A stretch of DNA of 64,000 nucleotides, taken from Pampus argenteus. Lineage: Eukaryota > Chordata > Actinopteri > Scombriformes > Stromateidae. Position numbers and translations under genes: made by a program. Below the pieces are notes generated by a model that saw only the letters and a program-made list of their open reading frames with translations, was not told where the DNA came from and searched no databases. The stretch covers positions 9,026,001 through 9,090,000 of the forward strand of contig CM072869.1 of the NCBI GenBank assembly GCA_036937835.1. The letters run 5' to 3'. This document shows positions 12,801 through 24,260 of this stretch, piece by piece (position 1 is the stretch's first letter; every line of letters starts with the position of its first letter).

Positions 12801-15800
12801 CACAATGTGTCACGTAGGTCTGTAGCAGCAACACCTGGGTGTATTATACTGAGCACTTGTGCTTCGTTCTTATAAGTAAAATAATAAATAAATAAAAAGT
12901 TTAAAGATTGGTTTGACTACATGAACAATATCACCAGAAAATCCAAGATTTCAGTACTGGCCACAATGACAGAACTTGTCTTTTTCTAGTTTTACCACTA
13001 TAATGTTTCTTTGTGACTTTGTGCACAGAAGATCACAACAGTTTGTCAGCTTCAACATGCATATGTGTTTTATCACCTGTGTGGCCTTTTCCAGGTCCAA
13101 CCTGGTCTGACTGACAATCCTCTGAGTGTCCTGCAGTTGAGACTGGAGCTGGCTGTTTTCTCTGGACACCTCCTCGAACAACTGACACACACAAACACAC
13201 ACACAGTTAATAACTGGGACAAATAAATTGAGTGACCTCAATATCAGTGCTGGCTGCTGACCTTCTTAAAGTCCTTGGTCTCAGAGCCTCCTCCCTGGGT
13301 ACGGTCGTTACAGGATATGTCAGGCCTAAGTGGACGAAGAGAGCAGAGGTCAGAGATACTGTTATCGTAGTGACTGTACTGACAGGATGAGGAAAGAAGG
13401 GAAGATCAAACAGTTCAAAGGCCTGATTCATACCTGGACCTCAAGAGCTGGTCTGTCTGTAAACAGAGAAGAAGCAAACAAGTTATGGTTCGTATCTTAG
13501 GTTACAGTCCATTGAGACCATAAACACACACACACACCCCCACCTGTGGATCCAGCTTGCTGCCTGAGAACTCTTCCTCTCCACTGGGATCGTTGTCATC
13601 ACTCTACAGAGGACACAGACAGCACAGTATGTTCCTATAAGACTCTTAAGTCTTACACATTTTCTCTTAAGTCATTCGCACATTTTTTTTAAAACTTCCT
13701 TTTAACTTTGTTATTGTTGAACATATATTTTCTTGTACTTAATCTAAATATTCTTGGTGTGTTATCCTTATCCTGTACAGGCTTTCCAGATATAAAGATG
13801 TGTACAGTGTTTACCTCCCCAGTCCTCTGTGCCTTTCTTCTGGCCCGAGCTTGTCTCCTCTCCCTGCGCTCCCGGGCCCACCGCTCCGTCTCACTCTCCC
13901 CTGTACTGGCCTCAACATCTGGAACAAAGCCAGACAAGCAGTCATTTAAAACTAAATCAAGTATTTCAACAAACAACCATGCTGTCAAGTACTACTTTTT
14001 GAAATACAAGTGTTAGAAAAGAGAAGAGGTGATGCGTACCTCTCCTGTCAGAGGTTTGAGGGCGAGGAGTGCCAGCAGGCTGCGTGAGGCCCAGCAGATC
14101 CGACTTCTGTAGACTGGCAATACGAGACCTCCAGCTCACTTCCTGTAAACACAGTATGCCCCACTATGTGATGTCACATTACGTTATACAAGAGCAGCAG
14201 CCAACACAGGCCTGTAACTCTGAAATATAGCCCTCACCCCTTCCTCTCCCTTCTTAGGCTTTGCTTCCTTCTCCTGTTCCTTCTCTTCCTCCACCTTTTC
14301 TTTCCCTTTGTTGTCCATCTTCATGGTATTCATGGTCTTCTCCGCCTCCTGCAGATCTGTTAGTGTCACCCCCTTGAAATGAAAGACAAATAACACTGTC
14401 TTATGTACCAGATAGACAGTGAACATGCAGTGAACAGCTGATCAAGTGGTGTTTGTACCTGAGTAGAGCGACGAGACTGCCGTGCATGTCGGGATCGAGC
14501 TTTTCTTTGTGCCTCTGCCTCCTCATCTCGCACAGGTGTCAGATAGGACCTACATTGGACAAATTAGACTTTAAGCTACAGCACCATCAGGCCCTCAAAG
14601 ACACAGACCATAATGTCAACTCACTTGCGTCTCTGCTTGGTCTCTGGTTCATTTGTTGTCATGTTCTGTGAGTTGGTGGTGGTGACAGCAGACTGGTCCT
14701 TCTTCTCTGTCTGTTCCTGAGGAAGTCTTCACAAAAGAGATAAGAGCAGGGTATCAGATCTTTTGGATGATTGAGGGAAATGTTTCTGACAAAATGGCAA
14801 GCAGCATAAAAATAAAATACCTCTGGGACAAGACATTATTAAGGCGGCTGAGTCCAGTAGAGCTTGTTCCTGTGCTAGCTGAGGTCACGGTGGGGTCATC
14901 CAGTCTCTTTCCATAAGATGAGCTAAGAAATGAGTTAAAACCCGTTGGAAACATTGGGCCATCTTTCACAGCCACACTCACACAAAGTTAGTATTCACTG
15001 CTGGGGGGAGTGTAAACGCTGTGACACAGCAAAAAACAATCACACACAAGCAAACAAATGCAAGAAGGGCAGTGAGCAGCATAACTGACCTGTGAGGCAA
15101 ATAGGGGTTGGAACTAGTGAGATCATTCCCTGATTGACTATGAAGGCGCCGGGTGTAAGAGGAGCTACGGCTTAGCCAACTGAGAGAGAGACAGGGTGAC
15201 AAGGGCACATATGCAATGACTCAGAAAAACAGATTCTGGTTTCACAAGCGCAAAAGCATATGAGAGCATAGGCCCACCTGTTGGAGTTGTCAGGGCTGCT
15301 GTCTGGAATACTGAAGAGTCTCCGTGTTGGAATAGGTGGCACCCGAGCTAGCCTTGGCTCCTGTGAATGAGGGATGAGGATCAGTTCATTTTTTATGCGA
15401 CTCAGCAAATGGAAGCTGTAAAAGAAGCCTTTACTTGGCCTGTCACATTATATTTCATAAAATTATAGCTGTGTGAGTGAGCGTCTGTGTTGTGTACCTT
15501 GGTGTCAGCTTCAGAGCTGAGGCGGGGGCTGGAGGCAGAGCGGCTCATGCCCAGACCTGACTCTTGTGGCCTGCTGGAGTCCTGGCTTGAGTCAGTCAAT
15601 CCAGCTGAGCCCAGAGTCACCGAGCTGCCTGCCTTCCTCAGAGATGTTCTCCAGGAGCCTGGGGCCTCAGTTGCTGGGGGCTTGCTTGGTTCCTACCACA
15701 CAGCCAGTAAAAGACACCATCTTTGTTGATCAGCATTGTTGTCATGCAGCTGAAGACAGACATATGATGATCTTTATATCTCCAAATGTTACCTTTTTAA

Positions 15801-18800
15801 CTTGGCTTGTAGCAGTACCCGTTGACATGGAGGTAGGAAGGAGGCTGGTGGTGTTGCGTTTGTTGTTCAAGTTGTTTATGATCTCTCGGTTTTTCGCTTT
15901 CTCTGCAACCATGCAAAGGTCAATTAATAAATCAGAATAAATGTCATCTGATGCAACATGCAAAGTCTTTATTTTCAAATACTGATGAGAACAACTTGAA
16001 TAAAAATGAAAAATCCTTGTGTGCAGATACCTTTTTCAAAATGCTGATTAGCAACAGGCACACACCACACCAATATAGACACATTTCAATATAGAGGACC
16101 CAGCAGCTTCTCTCACCAGACTCTGCGTCACTCTCAGATTCACTCTCCTCCTCAGAGCTGGAGCTGCTGGACGCTTTCCCCTGGCTTTGCAACTGGCTCT
16201 GTGCTGCCTGGCCTTCCTCCTCCTCGTCCTCAGCTGGGCTGCTCTGCAGGGCAGGAGGCGGATGCTTCTCCCGCTCATGGAGATAGATTTTCTCCTTACT
16301 GCTCATACGAGAGATAGAAGTCCTGCAGGGGCGGGGCCAAGGTGGAGTGGAACAAGAGGTGGCATGCAGGGAGCTGATCAGTGAGGGCAATCATTCCATG
16401 TGCAGCCAATTAGAGGGAGCATGCGCTAATCAACACATCAGTGGGTGGAACAGTGGGTCTTTTCCTGTGATGCAGTGTATACAACAATTGTCTCATCACT
16501 AGATCACTGTTTAGCTGTATGTAACTTCAGCCAACTGGTTTTTACTTAATCCCAAATTTTGCAATTTTTTAGAACCTTCTCTCAGCATATAATAATACAA
16601 ACTTTCCACAATCCTGCATGGATAAAAATAGCAACAGAGCATCCACATGAATGACAAAACAATGTTTGTCCCAACCACAGACTATATACTGTAATCCACA
16701 AAGAATATGCCTTGTACCAATCGACATACTTTGAGCGTTAGTTTGCAAGATATTAAAGTTACCCAGTGATGTTTTTGACCACAGGCCAATGTTTTTATGA
16801 GTGGGTTCCTGTGTTTGTGAGCATGCAGGTAACGCCATTCACAACTCTGCTACTGATTTCACACTATTCAACAGTTAATGAAGGCAATGCACCAAAAAGG
16901 TGGCAATGATTGCCAGCAAGTAGACATGTATGTAAATAATGCACAATTTAAAATATAAATATTTTATTAATTGGCTCTCTTTGTTAGACCTCCAGGTTAC
17001 ACATTTTGATGAGTGACAACCAACATTTTGTTTGTTTACAAGAAAAATTCCATTGGGCAACTTTAACTTTTGTTAATTGTGCTTCAAATTAATTTGGAAC
17101 TATGACTTTAAGGTCTCTGAGGGTATTTTGTTCATAATGCTGCAGATATGTGAGCAGGACTGCTATATGGCAATATATGGATTTTTATGATTTTCAATGT
17201 AAAAGTATCTGATCTGTCAGAAGCTTAATTTGCCTGGTTAGCCTCAACGTAAGATGTCGATAGGTTGAAGATTTGATATAGGATTCCATCCATACTGTCA
17301 ACTCCAAAACGCTAGTAATAAACCAAAAACTTATTTTTCTTCTCCTTCTTCTATGTGTCCTTATTTAAGATGGCATTCCTTGTAAGTTTATTTTTCTCAC
17401 TTTCCATTTTGCACTGCAGTGTGAGTCCATAAACACACCACTGAAGATTATTATGCGTGTTGGTATTTTGACTATATTTTTTCAGGTATCCAATGTGAAC
17501 CTACTACAAAGTAAAAACAATAACTTTTAGTATTTAGTATGTAACTGGGACACATAATGTCAGTGACTGCTACATTTATTCAGGTCAATGTCAGTGGAGA
17601 GACATAACATAGTTCAAAGGTATGCTGGGACTGTTAACATCACACCTGCATGCAAACTGCTGGAATTGGGATAACAGGGATTCAGCTGAGCAACTGTTTA
17701 GCATGTGCCCGCACAAACACACACAGACACAAACACATGTCAACACACTGACACACTGGCACTGACCTGCGCGTGCGGACCGGTACCATGGAAATTTGCG
17801 GGCTGGTCTCAATAACAGGAGTCTGTTTCTCCTTCTCTGTGCGTAGCTGAAGACGAATATAAACACACATAAACACAGAGAACATTTGCTGCTGTAACAC
17901 TATCAATCATATCAGGTTTATCTAACAGAGTGAGATAGCCTGTGTGAAGGCAGACTCACAGCGTTCTGTTTCTTCTGTAGCTCCTCCAGAGTGTCCACTA
18001 GGTTCTCGTCTGCAACATCTAGAGGTGTTTGACCCTACAAGGACATTTATAGTGCAAGATCAGTCATGGCATAAGCAAAGGTTTCAATCACACAGTTTAT
18101 GGCATCAAAAGATTGTTTGTTGTTTGTCTCCCGCTCACCACATTGTTGACGGCACCCATGTCGCACATGTTGTCGGAGAGCAGGGTGCACACCTCTTCCT
18201 GCCCCCAGTGAGCTGCTGCGTGCAGGGGCGTCCAACCATCAATGTCCCTGCTGTCCACATCAACCCCACATTGTAAGAGCACTCTGAGCAAGGTGAGAGA
18301 GAAAGGGGGGAGGGAAACAAACAAGAGGGGGAGAAGAGGAGGAATATCCAGGAGGAGAGGACAAGGCTATGAATACAAGCTGTTTGACTCGATGTGAGAC
18401 CTAAATAAGACAAAAGTTAACCGGCTGCCAATGCTCTCAGGTCTGTGTACTGATGCTTACTTCAGGACTTCGATGTAGCCCTTGGCAGCGGCAACGTGAA
18501 GAGCCGTTGCCTTGGTGTTTGGGTGAGGTTTGAGAGTGCCGCTTCCTGCCCGCACCGCCATGGCATCCTGGAGCATGATCCTCTCCTCCTCCTTTCGGGC
18601 CTTATCTACATCTATTCCTGTTACGCACACACAAACACACGGAACCAATTCTGATGTTAGACCATTGAAAACAATTAAATCCAGAAACATATACTGTAAA
18701 CTGCAGATTAAAAAGACAAATAACATTCATTTTTATGCATTATCTTACAGTATACAGTATATGTCATTTGTTGCTTCAGTTGCATGCAACACTGTGTGTA

Positions 18801-21800
18801 TTTGACAAGTGATAAAAGTATAAGCCTGAAGCGTCAGTACTTATCGCTACAATGGAGGTCAATATTTGGAACACAGTGACTCTGTCCTGATTTTTTGGAC
18901 TATTTCTGTCTACTCTGAACTACACATATGCTTTGAATGTGACCGCTTTGAAAAACATGACAATAATTTGAAAAAAGTGCAGCATTTAAGGACTGTATAA
19001 TTTTAGTGAGATGAGATTAGATGAGTCAAAAATATAAATCAATAAGTATTATAGTTAGTTAAATCAATAAAATTGATTACAAAAGAAATATAAAGCATTT
19101 ATCTTTTCATTTGGTCTTCAATCAGTTGTTAAAAATTGGCTCAGTTTTTCCAATAGCAATTGACTTCTTCGATTAGATTTTTTAAATTCATCTTGACTAT
19201 TTTATTAATAATTTAGTCTATAAAATATCAGAAAATAGTGCAAAATACCCTTCATAAGTCCTACGGTCCAAGGTGACGTCTTCAAATGAATTGTTTAGGT
19301 CAAACTAAGAAAAATATTCAAATGACACAGAAAGCATCAAATCCTCACACAAATTTTTGGTATTATTTCTCAAAACATTTTAATGAATGCGTTACTGTCA
19401 ATTAATTTCCTGTCTGTGATTAGTACAAAACAAAATCATTATTCTAATCATGATCGTGCAGCCTTGACTAAAAAGGGACTTTCATGTGTCACATGCTGCA
19501 CTTGGGTTTACCTCAAAGAGCACCTGCACACGTCTCAACAAACCTGCACATGACGCAATACTTTAAAGAACGGGACTTTAAGGGACTGGACTTTAGGGAA
19601 CGGGACTTTAAGGAACGGGACTTTAAGGAACGGGACTTTGAGTTGTTAATATCAGCAAATCTTTACCTTGTTTTTTGATTTCGCCTTTGAGCAATCGCTC
19701 CATGGCATCTTCTGTAGCCACGTCCAGAGGAAGCTCTCCTTCACTATTCACCGCCCCGACGTGGGCGTTGTGCTCTATCAGGTACCTGCAAGAACAAAAG
19801 CACTCATACAGTCAAATGTGGAGTTTAGAGTGTAAAACAGTAAAACAAGAATACAGTGTTATGTGTATCAATTAAATGTATAAACAGATATCACTTAATT
19901 ATTACAGTGTCTCACTGACTTTCTAAATACTCAGGACTATTTAAAAATCACACAGGCGTTAATAAGACGTGCAGTGATGGACAACACTCACTTAACGATC
20001 TGGATGAAGCCGCAGGAGGCCGCAGCGTGCAGAGGAGTCCAGCCCTCGTTGTCCCCTGTGTTGACGTCACTCCCGCTCTCCACCAGGAACTGCACCATCT
20101 CAGCATTTTCATCAATGCAGGCCTGCCAGAGGACACACAGCCATATGATGGATTATTACAATAGTCTTTAATGTTTGTCTTTTATTATGGGAACCCAGAT
20201 ACACACAGAAACAAGGCCATACATGTTAATCAGAATCCAGGTTCAGTACAATAGAGAAGGTCTTTGACTCACTTTATTTTGGTTTGTTGTTATAAAATAT
20301 ATTAAATAAGCACTAGGGCTGAGACAATGACTACTGTGTCTGCTTGTTGTAATGGCTTTCTGCTAAGTGGGCTGCTAAAAGCCCTCGAGTATTTTCCAAA
20401 ACAGTCATTTTGTGGCATGAGAGAAACAGCGACTCTATTTAGCCGCTTTTCCTAAGGCGAGGTCTAGCTACGTTCTCAATGTGATCCGACACAGGTCCCA
20501 AGATGAATCTCATGAGAACCTCATGTTATTATGTTATCATACGTTGCTTTAATTTCAGCTAATATTTATGAGGTAAACTAACTCAGATGGTATAATTGTG
20601 TGCCCTTTCTTTAACAGTCTAAGTACTAAACATTAAAAAAAAAGAAAAAGAAAATCTGCCATAGAGGTGAGATGATTGCGACCAATTTCAAATTGTCTTA
20701 TTTCAAGAATTTACAGAATGAGTTGATCTGTATTTGAAATTGGTTCAAAAAATTTTATCTCATACAAAGGGAGGGAAAAAAGTGTTGTTTTTGTAATGGA
20801 TTAACATGTTGATCCTTTGCTCTATACAATGGAAACCTGAAAAAGACACATGTCCATTACAATTTTCCAGAGCCCAGGGTGATGCTAAAGTGCTTGTTTT
20901 GTGCACAAAATGTGCAAAATCCAAATATGTTCAATGTACAATGACATAAAACAGGAAAGGCAGCAAATCATAAAACAGAAGATTACACTTTTGCCTGAGA
21001 AGTAAATGAAATAATTAAACTATTGTTGAAATTGTTATTCATTTTCTCCTGGTCTGGGATTCAATGAATAGTTTTTCTGAATTATCGCCAAGGGCAGTGG
21101 GTTGTTTTTTTTTAGAAATAAGTCTGAATCGAGTAAGAATGACAAAAATGTGAGTGATTCTCTACTAATATAACAGTTTAATCTACACCTGTGTAAGGAA
21201 CAGGCAACTTAATAGTGAGTATTAATTTAGTGAGCAAATGTAGGTGATGGTAGGTCTGTCCACACTGAAATATCACAACTACAGACATTCATGATAACCA
21301 GAAGATGAACCCTACTGACGTTGGTGATCCTCTTACTTTTCCTCCAGCATCACAACATTTGTGGATTTGAGTGAAATGTCTCAACTATTGGATGCCTTGA
21401 CATAAAATTTGGTACAGATTTTATGCCCCTCTGAGGATAAAATTTTAATATGCAAGATGGTGAAAATGGTGAACACCATACCTGCTAAAAATCCACATGA
21501 TAACATCATCATTGAGCATGTTAGCATGCTGACATTAGTAGACTCTTAAAGCCCCGCTGTGCCAAGCTACAGACGAAACCACAGAGCTGTTAGCATGGCT
21601 GTAGCCCCTTTGCTTAATGTGTTTAAATACATTTGATACGACCAAATGAATAAACACACGTCTGATTTCATCCCTCTCAGCTGATGAGATGACAAGACGA
21701 AACCCCCAAATGTGTTTCCAGTGACACATTATCATCACAGGGTTACTGGCAAGGATGTCACAGCAGCTAGTGTCTGCAGTCACACAGAACCTCGCCCATC

Positions 21801-22512
21801 AGATCGTCTTAAGCCACCACCAAGAGGCTTTGATTTTGGGCTAAATCAACTAATCACGCTGTTGGTAAATCTCCACATCCTTCATAATATGAGATAATTA
21901 GTCTGGTAGTTTGGTGGGTAAAAAAATAAAACACCGTCTAGACCCTGAGGTGAGGTAGTGATGAGGTATGTCAAAGGCAGCCTTAACTTGTGGCTCTGAA
22001 CAATTGGGTGCTCCAGACTGAATGAATGAACAGAGGCTACTTCTTGCACCCTGTGTGCTATGAGGGTGCACACACACAGGCACCCAGCAGACTCCTTCAC
22101 TGGGTTATCAAGTGACTCATTGTGGAAATCGCCTTTGACAACAGCAGCTTGTGCTGTTTGAGGAATGTTTTCCATTTCTTCATCTGAAATCCCTAAAGTC
22201 CCCACCATGGGGAATTGGCAATAGGAAGGAGAAAGAGACAGAGAGACAGCAAGAGGAGGAGGAGGAGCAGGAGAAGGAGGAGGAGGAGGGCAAAGGAGAG
22301 AGAAAGAGTCGTGGAGAGGACAGAAAGGCTTTGGATGGAGAGGATGGAAAGTTTGGAGAGTGTGGGCCTATATTTAATTCTGGTTACTAGGCAACCAGTG
22401 AGCAACAGGGGAGAGCAGGAGAGGGACCACACTGGGTGACGGTCCGAAATGTGAATCGACCAAAAGAGGGCATGAACATGCTCACTCACTCATCTAAACC
22501 GGACAGCTTCAT

Positions 22513-22556
<44 letters not shown>

Positions 22557-22609
22557 TGGCTTAAATTAAGGGTGAAAACACTAATCATTCATCCCCGAGC
22601 ATGACATCA

Positions 22610-22648
<39 letters not shown>

Positions 22649-23867
22649 CCAGCTGCTGCACCATTTAATTCCAGTGAGCAGGAAAATAAAAAAAGAAAAA
22701 GAAAAAGCCCAAACATATTTTATATTGACAAGTGCACTTAGATATCCCTAACTTTAAAAATGAATCCATCCATATGCGGGTTGACTGTGTGTGAAGGGAA
22801 AGCAATGTGTTTATGACATGTGGTATCATAAAAGCAGAGGAAATAGTGCATCATAGAGGGCCTGTGTGACAGTGAAGCTGTCCAGACTGCTCCTATGTTA
22901 TGACTGAAGTCAAGAAGGAGGGAGGAAACTTTCAGGACTGGATCATGCTCAGTGTAGCCTATTTGGGACATGCATGTATCCAACAGTAGCAGAGCAGTTC
23001 TTAAACTGGAAGAAAAACTCAAGGTTAATCATTTAAATGTTAAATGGGGGTTTCATCAAGTTTCTTTTGCTCTCCTCTTTGAGACAAACATGAACAGAAT
23101 TGTTGATGAGATGATGAAAATAGTCCCTAAATTCAATGACCTACAATTTGACTGTCACCAGCCTGTCAGTCAGTCAGTAACTGTGTACATTCACGACTAA
23201 GAATGAGCCTAAAACTCCGCATTAACCGGGTTTTACTGTCGGCTTGCTCTCTCTTATCCTGAAGCCACTTGTACGCTAGTGAAAGAAGCCTATAACTTAC
23301 TGAATACTCCGGATGACCCAGCCTACCAACAGGCTAATAAACCAACCGTGTCTGCCTGTACAAAGGCCAGATACAACGATGCATGATGATAAAGAGCTGA
23401 GCTCAAGTTTAAGCTAGAAACTCAACAGAAAAGTTGACGTTAACGCTTCTTTGCTGTGAGACTCGTTAACGGATAAACTGTTGTTTCATCGTCGCCGCTG
23501 GCCGTGCGACATTTAGTAGTTAAATTACTCCGCCGTTAACGTGTATATACATAAGTTAGGGCGTTTGGAGGGTTAACGTTGAGTTTCCCACCTGGTGAAG
23601 CGCTGTCAGTCCGTCTATGTTGGCGTGGTTGATGTCAGCTCCCTGCCGGAGTAGCGCTGCCACCTCTTCCCGGTCTCCGGCGGAGCAGGCGGCCATAAAC
23701 ACAGCTCCTTGGGCGAACCGCACTCTCGCCCGCCGCGTCCCGGAATCGCTCGACGTTTCCCGGGCCCCCGACCCGGTCTGATCCGTCTCCGAGCCTAACC
23801 ATCGCTGCAGCTGATCATGCCGTCGCTGTTTGGCAGCTTCGGACCGGGAATGGTCAGAGGCCGCCAT
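9860..23867 (-). CDS. ppp1r12c: Myosin phosphatase targeting subunit (MYPT family), PPP1R12C-like, 25 coding exons
   Basis: A regulatory subunit that binds PP1 catalytic subunit delta and directs it to myosin light chain and actin structures in the cytoplasm. Exons 5'-3': 23592-23867, 19992-20122, 19667-19785, 18461-18617, 18139-18283, 17960-18034, 17767-17846, 16117-16322, 15793-15902, 15498-15692, 15278-15360, 15090-15179, 14821-14922, 14625-14726, 14459-14549, 14238-14372, 14040-14142, 13815-13918, 13544-13603, 13434-13456, 13262-13325, 13077-13181, 11522-11572, 11257-11307, 9860-9946; 2745 nt, 914 aa. PP1-binding RVRF is at residues 48-51, followed by ankyrin repeats ([48 protein letters not shown]). 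Then come a Ser/Glu-rich linker, the ROCK-type inhibitory site RRSTQGVTL (Thr653), an Arg-rich segment and a C-terminal coiled coil ending in [11 protein letters not shown]. The paralog call rests on the SKEKI motif after the ankyrins and the absence of the second RRSTGVSF-type site, as in human PPP1R12C; PPP1R12B is the alternative. Confidence 0.9.
11799..12256. repeat. MITE-like element with ttaaaggggac / gtccccttta ends
   Basis: The ends are inverted: ttaaaggggacgtcacactt on the left, and ataatatgtcccctttaaag on the right. About 460 bp lie between them, including a GC-richer part with gcttccaggagctaaccaat. This is the form of a non-autonomous DNA transposon, and I recall related teleost elements. 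It lies in the long ppp1r12c intron between 11572 and 13077. Confidence 0.65.
13434..13456 (-). other. ppp1r12c: 23-nt microexon of ppp1r12c
   Basis: The exon encodes TDQLLRS plus two bases, between acceptor TTTACAG and donor GTATGAAT. It is needed to keep frame between the exons at 13544-13603 and 13262-13325. Its length is not a multiple of three, so skipping would shift the frame. Confidence 0.75.
19115..19465. repeat. Family A element copy in a ppp1r12c intron
   Basis: Contains cttcgattagatttttt, agtctataaaatatcagaaa and ccaaggtgacgtcttcaaat, and ends near atgatcgtgcagccttga. This is the layout of the ctgcaacta element whose better-preserved copies are at 37713-37955 and 44695-44962. Boundaries are approximate. 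Confidence 0.55.
19568..19642. repeat. 15-bp minisatellite, five units
   Basis: Five tandem units of gaacgggactttaag lie at 19568, 19583, 19598, 19613 and 19628; units 1, 3 and 4 are identical, and units 2 and 5 are variants. The array begins 24 nt past the donor of the ppp1r12c exon 19667-19785, within the intron. Confidence 0.9.
20840..21060. repeat. Degenerate family A element copy
   Basis: Contains ttttccagagcccagggtga, aggaaaggcagcaaatcata and ttttgcctgagaagtaaatg, matching the internal order of the family A element. The termini are eroded. It lies in the first ppp1r12c intron. Confidence 0.45.
21290..21610. repeat. Family F repeat copy (tgttagcatgctgac)
   Basis: Contains gagtgaaatgtctcaactat, gagcatgttagcatgctgac, aaagccccgctgtgccaag and gagctgttagcatggctgta. 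The same closing motifs occur at 61620-61705 (aaagcaccgctgtgtctaag, gagctgctagcatggctgct). I recall this as an abundant teleost repeat. It lies in the first ppp1r12c intron. Confidence 0.6.
22245..22330. repeat. Purine-rich (gga)n low-complexity tract
   Basis: A run of gga, gag and aga trinucleotides on the plus strand, with no interrupting pyrimidine for long stretches. It produces spurious Glu/Arg-rich or Leu-rich reading frames on the two strands. It is intronic within ppp1r12c. Confidence 0.8.
22514..22646. repeat. Two (CA)n microsatellites
   Basis: Perfect CA dinucleotide runs occupy 22514-22554 and 22612-22646, separated by about 57 bp of unique sequence. They lie in intron 1 of ppp1r12c. 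Confidence 0.95.
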
Positions 23868-24000
23868 CTTCCCTGGTCTGTCCCAGACAGATTCAGCTGA
23901 CGGTACGAGGTGAAGCGGAGCGGAGCGGAGGGTTTGTGTTGAGCCTCCGCCGGGCTTCGCCCCCTGGTGGAGACACTTTAGAAGCAAAGCCGTGTTCGAA
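23440..24000 (-). promoter_or_regulatory. ppp1r12c: CpG-rich promoter and first exon region of ppp1r12c
   Basis: CpG density rises sharply compared with the AT-rich flanks, with cgtcgccgctggccgtgcg and several cgg/ccg clusters. This fits a CpG-island promoter. The translation start at 23867 is embedded in AAGATGGCGGC on the minus strand (23860-23870), a good Kozak context and also the YY1 consensus. Confidence 0.6.
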
Positions 24001-24034
24001 CTTTTGACGGAGTGGCAGTCCCGTGCTGCATTCA

Positions 24035-24260
24035 AGTGCTCATCGAAAAGTCCTGATTCAAAGAGAAGGAATCACTGGCTGTTCATACTAGTCATTAGAA
24101 AATCTATTCATAATGCACTTACAATGTGAGTGGGGCCAAAAACCGCAACCCTTCTTCTGTGCAAACATGTATTTAAAGGTTTATCTGAAGCTAATATGAA
24201 GCTTCACCATCCAAATTAGTCAAATCAAGTAGATAGTCCCTCTTTTTGTTACTACACTTC
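24035..24260. repeat. Family C repeat copy just upstream of ppp1r12c
   Basis: Shares ctgttcatact, ttcataatgcac and an aatgtgagtggggccaaaa segment with the copy at 3640-3970. It lies within 200-400 bp of the ppp1r12c start, close to the likely promoter. Confidence 0.5.

Noticed and set aside
22151..22489. Glu/Arg-rich and Leu-rich frames on opposite strands
   Set aside because: Both are translations of the same purine-rich low-complexity tract within a ppp1r12c intron.
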